NCBI GenBank assembly: GCA_031549165.1
Contig: JAVBQE010000001.1
Location: forward strand, 1-8,035
Length of the DNA: 8,035 bases
Direction of reading: 5' to 3'
Origin: Parelusimicrobium sp031549165
GTDB lineage: Bacteria > Elusimicrobiota > Elusimicrobia > Elusimicrobiales > Elusimicrobiaceae
Shown one piece after another: positions 5,984-8,035 of this stretch (its first letter is position 1; each line of letters starts with the position of its first letter). A program made the position numbers and the translations under genes. A model generated the notes under the pieces. The model made no database searches. It was not told the DNA's origin and saw only the letters and a program-made list of their open reading frames with translations.

Positions 5984-6448
5984 TTAAAGCTCAAAATCCA
6001 GAGTATATGTAGGCCCGCTTTGGCCGGGCTTAGCATATTTGAGGCAAAATTTTTTTCTTGTCTCTACGTTAGAACTCAGGCAGTAGACGCTTGTTTTTTT
6101 TGTGGTGTTATTTGTGTTCAATTCTATAGGCGGCACTCTGTCTGAGTGTTTGCGGTGCGTGAACTGTACAAACTGACCTGTGGAGCTGAAGTTTATATTT
6201 ATCTTGTCTGTAAATGTTTTATCTTCTGGCAGTTCAACATCAAGCTCATCTCTGGAAGTAGGGAATTGCCCTGTTTCTAAAAAATATCTGTTCCTTGCCT
6301 GCGAAAATGCTTTAGCATAAATAATAAGTTCTTTAAAATAGACTTCGTCAAGCGAATTTCTGTACTGCACCGTTGCTGCTGCAGCCAGCACGCTTATTAT
6401 CAGTAGCGTTACAAGGAGTTCTATTAAAGTAAAAGCGCGTTGTGTCAT
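5984..6448 (-). CDS. Type IV prepilin-like protein (pseudopilin), second of a pair
   Basis: A 154-residue prepilin-like protein expected to be cut by prepilin peptidase and inserted into a type IV pilus, pseudopilus or related filament. The leader MTQRA is only 5 residues; the mature chain begins FTLIELLVTLLIISVLAAAA, with Glu at mature position 5 and the hydrophobic helix at about 6-27. The residue before the cleavage site is Ala, not the usual Gly. The globular part carries DELDVELP (67-74) and a cysteine pair C123/C135 in YCLSSNVETRKKFC, both paralleled in the upstream prepilin, so the two are paralogues. ATG 6448 is chosen over the in-frame TTG 6460 because GAGGT sits just before it and the leader then has typical length. 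Coding A8 (6094-6101) lies in the Thr-Lys-Lys stretch. Its stop is 2 bp from that of the converging NodT gene. Confidence 0.88.
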   Translation of the reverse strand: MTQRAFTLIELLVTLLIISVLAAAATVQYRNSLDEVYFKELIIYAKAFSQARNRYFLETGQFPTSRDELDVELPEDKTFTDKININFSSTGQFVQFTHRKHSDRVPPIELNTNNTTKKTSVYCLSSNVETRKKFCLKYAKPGQSGPTYTLDFEL

Positions 6449-6453
6449 ATTCA

Positions 6454-6458
6454 ACCTC
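6454..6458 (-). promoter_or_regulatory. Ribosome-binding site of the downstream prepilin gene, overlapping the upstream stop
   Basis: On the minus strand GAGGT lies 5 nt before ATG 6448 and overlaps the TGA (6459-6457) of the preceding prepilin. It supports ATG 6448 over TTG 6460 and suggests translational coupling. Confidence 0.75.
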
Positions 6459-6936
6459 AATTTAGATAAACAACGGTATAAGAGCTGTTATATGCATAAG
6501 GCTCCGTTTTAGTGCCGAAGGTGGAACAAACTTTTTTACCCAAAGCGGTGTTTGAGCGGCAGATGGTTTTGCCCGCGTATTTAGGATGCTGGGCGTTCAT
6601 TATGAAGTGGATAATACATTCTACGTCGCTGTTTTTTCTGCAGGCGGAGATGTAAAAATAGTCGCTTCTGCCGTCGTTACCCATATTGTAGGTCATGGTG
6701 TTGCTGTCGGGAAGAGCGATGTCCAGCTCGTTCCAGTCTGGCGTGTATGCGCGTGCGGCGAGGAAGAAACGGCTTTGCGCGTCTATAATTGCGCGCACGT
6801 TAATTACGCCTTCGGCCATTTTGCTTCTCTCCGTTGTACTGCGATACTGTGTAATGGCGACGGAACTTAAAATCGCGATAATTAATACCACAACCAAAAG
6901 CTCTATTAAGGTAAATGCGTTTCTTGTTTCTATCAT
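6457..6936 (-). CDS. Type IV prepilin-like protein (pseudopilin), first of a pair
   Basis: A 159-residue prepilin-like protein. The leader is MIETRNA and the mature chain begins FTLIELLVVVLIIAILSSVA, with Glu at mature position 5 and the membrane/filament helix at about 8-30. The -1 residue is again Ala. Four cysteines (99, 107, 126, 137) suggest two disulfides; NELDIALP (69-76) and the TICRSNTALGKKVC region (125-137) are shared with the downstream paralogue. The start at 6936 is fixed by GGAGA just upstream and by leader length; a longer in-frame version from 7044 would bury the leader 36 residues inside. The gene follows the Cys-rich secreted protein after 28 bp and is followed by the second prepilin after 8 bp, so all three look like one operon. 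Whether it is a major pilin, minor pilin or secretion pseudopilin cannot be told; no assembly ATPase or prepilin peptidase is in the window. Confidence 0.9.
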   Translation of the reverse strand: MIETRNAFTLIELLVVVLIIAILSSVAITQYRSTTERSKMAEGVINVRAIIDAQSRFFLAARAYTPDWNELDIALPDSNTMTYNMGNDGRSDYFYISACRKNSDVECIIHFIMNAQHPKYAGKTICRSNTALGKKVCSTFGTKTEPYAYNSSYTVVYLN

Positions 6937-6940
6937 AAGT

Positions 6941-6945
6941 TCTCC
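6941..6945 (-). promoter_or_regulatory. Ribosome-binding site that sets the first prepilin start
   Basis: On the minus strand GGAGA lies 4 nt before ATG 6936. It rules out the upstream in-frame start at 7044, which falls inside the preceding gene. Confidence 0.8.
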
Positions 6946-6964
6946 GCTTGTTTTATTTTTAAAT

Positions 6965-7939
6965 TTAATTACTCGCTGCACTGCACTGCATGTTGTAGCC
7001 GTAATCCTGCCTGGTGGCCGGCACCTTAAGCGTGCAGGAGGCATCAGACGTATAACTACCTATTTTAATTTTTGTAATCTGCAGGCGAAGGCCCGCCAGC
7101 GTAGATACCGTGGATTCGTTTGGATTAAACTTTTCTCTTACCATGCTCAGGCCGGAGAGGTTGTACCCATTGTAATTTGGACAGGCATAATAAGTGCTGT
7201 CCGCATAACCCGGGTAGCTGAGCCTGAAGTCCAGACATACACTATATGGCGGCACATAAGGCGTGAATGTGAAGAAGAAGCCGCCGTTAATGTATTTAAA
7301 AGACATTTCCAGCGTAGCTTTAACACAAGTATCATCTTGTAAATAGGGCGCGGTTGTAGGGCATACGCAGCCGCCATTACCGTCGTCCACTTTGCCGTTT
7401 GTGCAGCCTGGCGGGGCGGGTGGCGTAATGACGGTGCTTTCGCCTATCTTAAGAAATTTTCCTTTAAAAAGTGTATTGTTTGCCCCGGAAGTGCCTGTGC
7501 CGCTTTTTACGGTTAGTGTAATGTCTCTCCAAAACATTTCTTTTTGGGGATTAGGGAATTGTTTGGAGTATATGTAGAGGTTTGCAACTGCGGCCTGTGT
7601 GCTTTCAAGCGCGGCTGCAGGGTTTGACGGGGCGGCGCGGGCTGTAAGCAGGCCTTTGTTTTTTGCGCTTGCGCTGTTTCCTAAAGTAATATTTGAAGTA
7701 CTTGCGCCGGCGCCGGCAGACAGGTTGTGATGCACGGTTATGGAATTAGCGGCGGGCGGCGTATTAATACGTACAGTGCCTGCGCCTTTGTTAAGCAGCG
7801 CGGCATGTTCGGAAATATTTAATGAAGGGCAATATTGCGAAGCAGCCTGAAAAGAAACAAATTCAATGCTTTGCGCAAACACAAACGAACCAAAAAATAA
7901 AAGGAAAAAAGCAAAACCGCCGCCTAAGAACCTAGAGCG
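6965..7939 (-). CDS. Secreted Cys-rich surface protein of unknown function; start codon unresolved next to a C15 tract
   Basis: I do not recognise a family. The only canonical start in frame is GTG 7882 (305 residues), but it has no ribosome-binding site and would begin inside a signal peptide. The codons upstream (7939-7883) read RSRFLGGGFAFFLLFFGSF, then VFA and Q: a basic end, hydrophobic core and an A-Q cleavage site. Translation therefore very likely begins further up, yet no ATG, GTG or TTG exists in this frame between 7882 and the in-frame TAA at 7969-7967; a C15 run lies between. Counting from GTG, an Ala/Ser/Asn/Thr-rich region (20-105) is followed by a Pro-rich linker (152-159), a cysteine knot at 160-186 (C160, C172, C174, C186; GGCVCP, EGF-like in flavour), and a Tyr-rich C-terminal domain with C216, C234, C283 and C300. 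It heads an apparent operon with two prepilins, so a pilus-associated or surface adhesive role is possible but unproven. Confidence 0.7.
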   Translation of the reverse strand, partial: RSRFLGGGFAFFLLFFGSFVFAQSIEFVSFQAASQYCPSLNISEHAALLNKGAGTVRINTPPAANSITVHHNLSAGAGASTSNITLGNSASAKNKGLLTARAAPSNPAAALESTQAAVANLYIYSKQFPNPQKEMFWRDITLTVKSGTGTSGANNTLFKGKFLKIGESTVITPPAPPGCTNGKVDDGNGGCVCPTTAPYLQDDTCVKATLEMSFKYINGGFFFTFTPYVPPYSVCLDFRLSYPGYADSTYYACPNYNGYNLSGLSMVREKFNPNESTVSTLAGLRLQITKIKIGSYTSDASCTLKVPATRQDYGYNMQCSAASN

Positions 7940-7941
7940 TA

Positions 7942-7956
7942 GGGGGGGGGGGGGGG
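7942..7956. repeat. Homopolymer of 15 G (C15 on the coding strand)
   Basis: Fifteen uninterrupted G on the plus strand directly precede the signal-peptide codons of the Cys-rich gene. A tract of this length is prone to slippage in replication, the basis of phase-variable contingency genes. It is also a common place for sequencing or assembly error, so its true length is uncertain. Confidence 0.85.
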
Positions 7957-8035
7957 TATAAGATATTTAAATACGGGAGTGATTGTGTTAAATATTTTAA
8001 AATTTATGAATCTAAAAACTAGCGAATAGATATAA
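7957..8035. other. AT-rich tail beyond the G tract; no gene recognised
   Basis: The last 79 bases are far more AT-rich than the neighbouring genes. On the minus strand one frame is free of stops for all 26 codons to the window edge (ending CTT ATA just before the C tract) but has no ATG, GTG or TTG. It could be the promoter and leader of the Cys-rich gene, the end of an upstream gene, or wrongly joined sequence. No convincing -35/-10 pair is visible. Confidence 0.4.

Noticed and set aside
6012..6030. GCCCG/CGGGC hairpin as a terminator for the converging genes
   Set aside because: It lies inside prepilin coding sequence, has a 5-bp stem and lacks an adjacent T-run on either strand.
6094..6101. 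A8 run in the second prepilin gene as a phase-variation tract
   Set aside because: Eight A in Thr-Lys-Lys codons is within normal coding variation for such a gene and the frame is intact; weak evidence alone.
6449..6460. TTG start at 6460 for the second prepilin
   Set aside because: It overlaps the upstream stop codon; ATG 6448 has a ribosome-binding site at the right distance.
6937..7044. Start at 7044 for the first prepilin
   Set aside because: It would overlap the upstream gene and put 36 residues before the prepilin leader; GGAGA and ATG 6936 give a normal leader.
6586..7342. Plus-strand open frames antisense to the prepilins and Cys-rich gene
   Set aside because: They are shadows of the minus-strand genes, with no ribosome-binding sites and no recognisable protein features.

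Overview
The window looks like chromosomal DNA from a Gram-negative, anaerobic, probably gut- or host-associated bacterium. Supporting signs are a biotin-type Na+ decarboxylase beta subunit, a NodT/OprM-type outer-membrane lipoprotein, a bactofilin with an M23 endopeptidase, and an operon of very short prepilin-like proteins. The pilin style (mature N-terminus FTLIELL, a shared E-L-D-x-x-L-P motif, a paired-cysteine C-terminal region) is what I associate with Elusimicrobiota such as Elusimicrobium. That placement is inference from memory; another uncultured gut Gram-negative is possible.

Layout. (1) 1-1073, plus strand: Na+-pumping decarboxylase beta subunit, cut by the left edge, closed by a strong intrinsic terminator. 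(2) 1094-1509: a non-coding repeat block. It holds two large hairpins that are diverged copies of one repeat family in opposite orientation, smaller palindromes between them, and a 12-bp inverted repeat at its edges. (3) 1536-3606, plus strand: a cell-envelope cluster of membrane-anchored M23 peptidase, bactofilin, and a membrane-anchored PpiD/SurA-N-like protein without a PPIase domain. A G/C-rich palindromic repeat sits between the first two genes, the last two overlap by ATGA, and a terminator follows. (4) 3667-5981, plus strand: a PfkB-family sugar kinase and, 5 bp later, a NodT-type outer-membrane efflux lipoprotein. (5) 5984-7939, minus strand, converging on the NodT gene with only 2 bp between stop codons: a three-gene run of secreted Cys-rich protein, prepilin, prepilin. 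(6) 7942-7956: a run of 15 G, which is C15 on the coding strand, just upstream of the signal-peptide codons of the Cys-rich gene, followed by an AT-rich tail to the window end.

How the genes may work together. The M23 peptidase and bactofilin fit a known pairing in which a bactofilin polymer positions a peptidoglycan hydrolase to shape the cell; the PPIase-less chaperone-like protein may be a third member. The minus-strand genes look like a surface-appendage or secretion module whose first gene is exported by Sec and whose other two are handled by prepilin peptidase.

Most worth checking: the C15 tract at the head of the Cys-rich gene. A clear signal peptide is encoded in frame downstream of the tract, yet no ATG, GTG or TTG is available upstream in that frame. 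Either the tract is a phase-variable switch, or the contig is wrong there. The right-hand 80 bases should be treated with caution.
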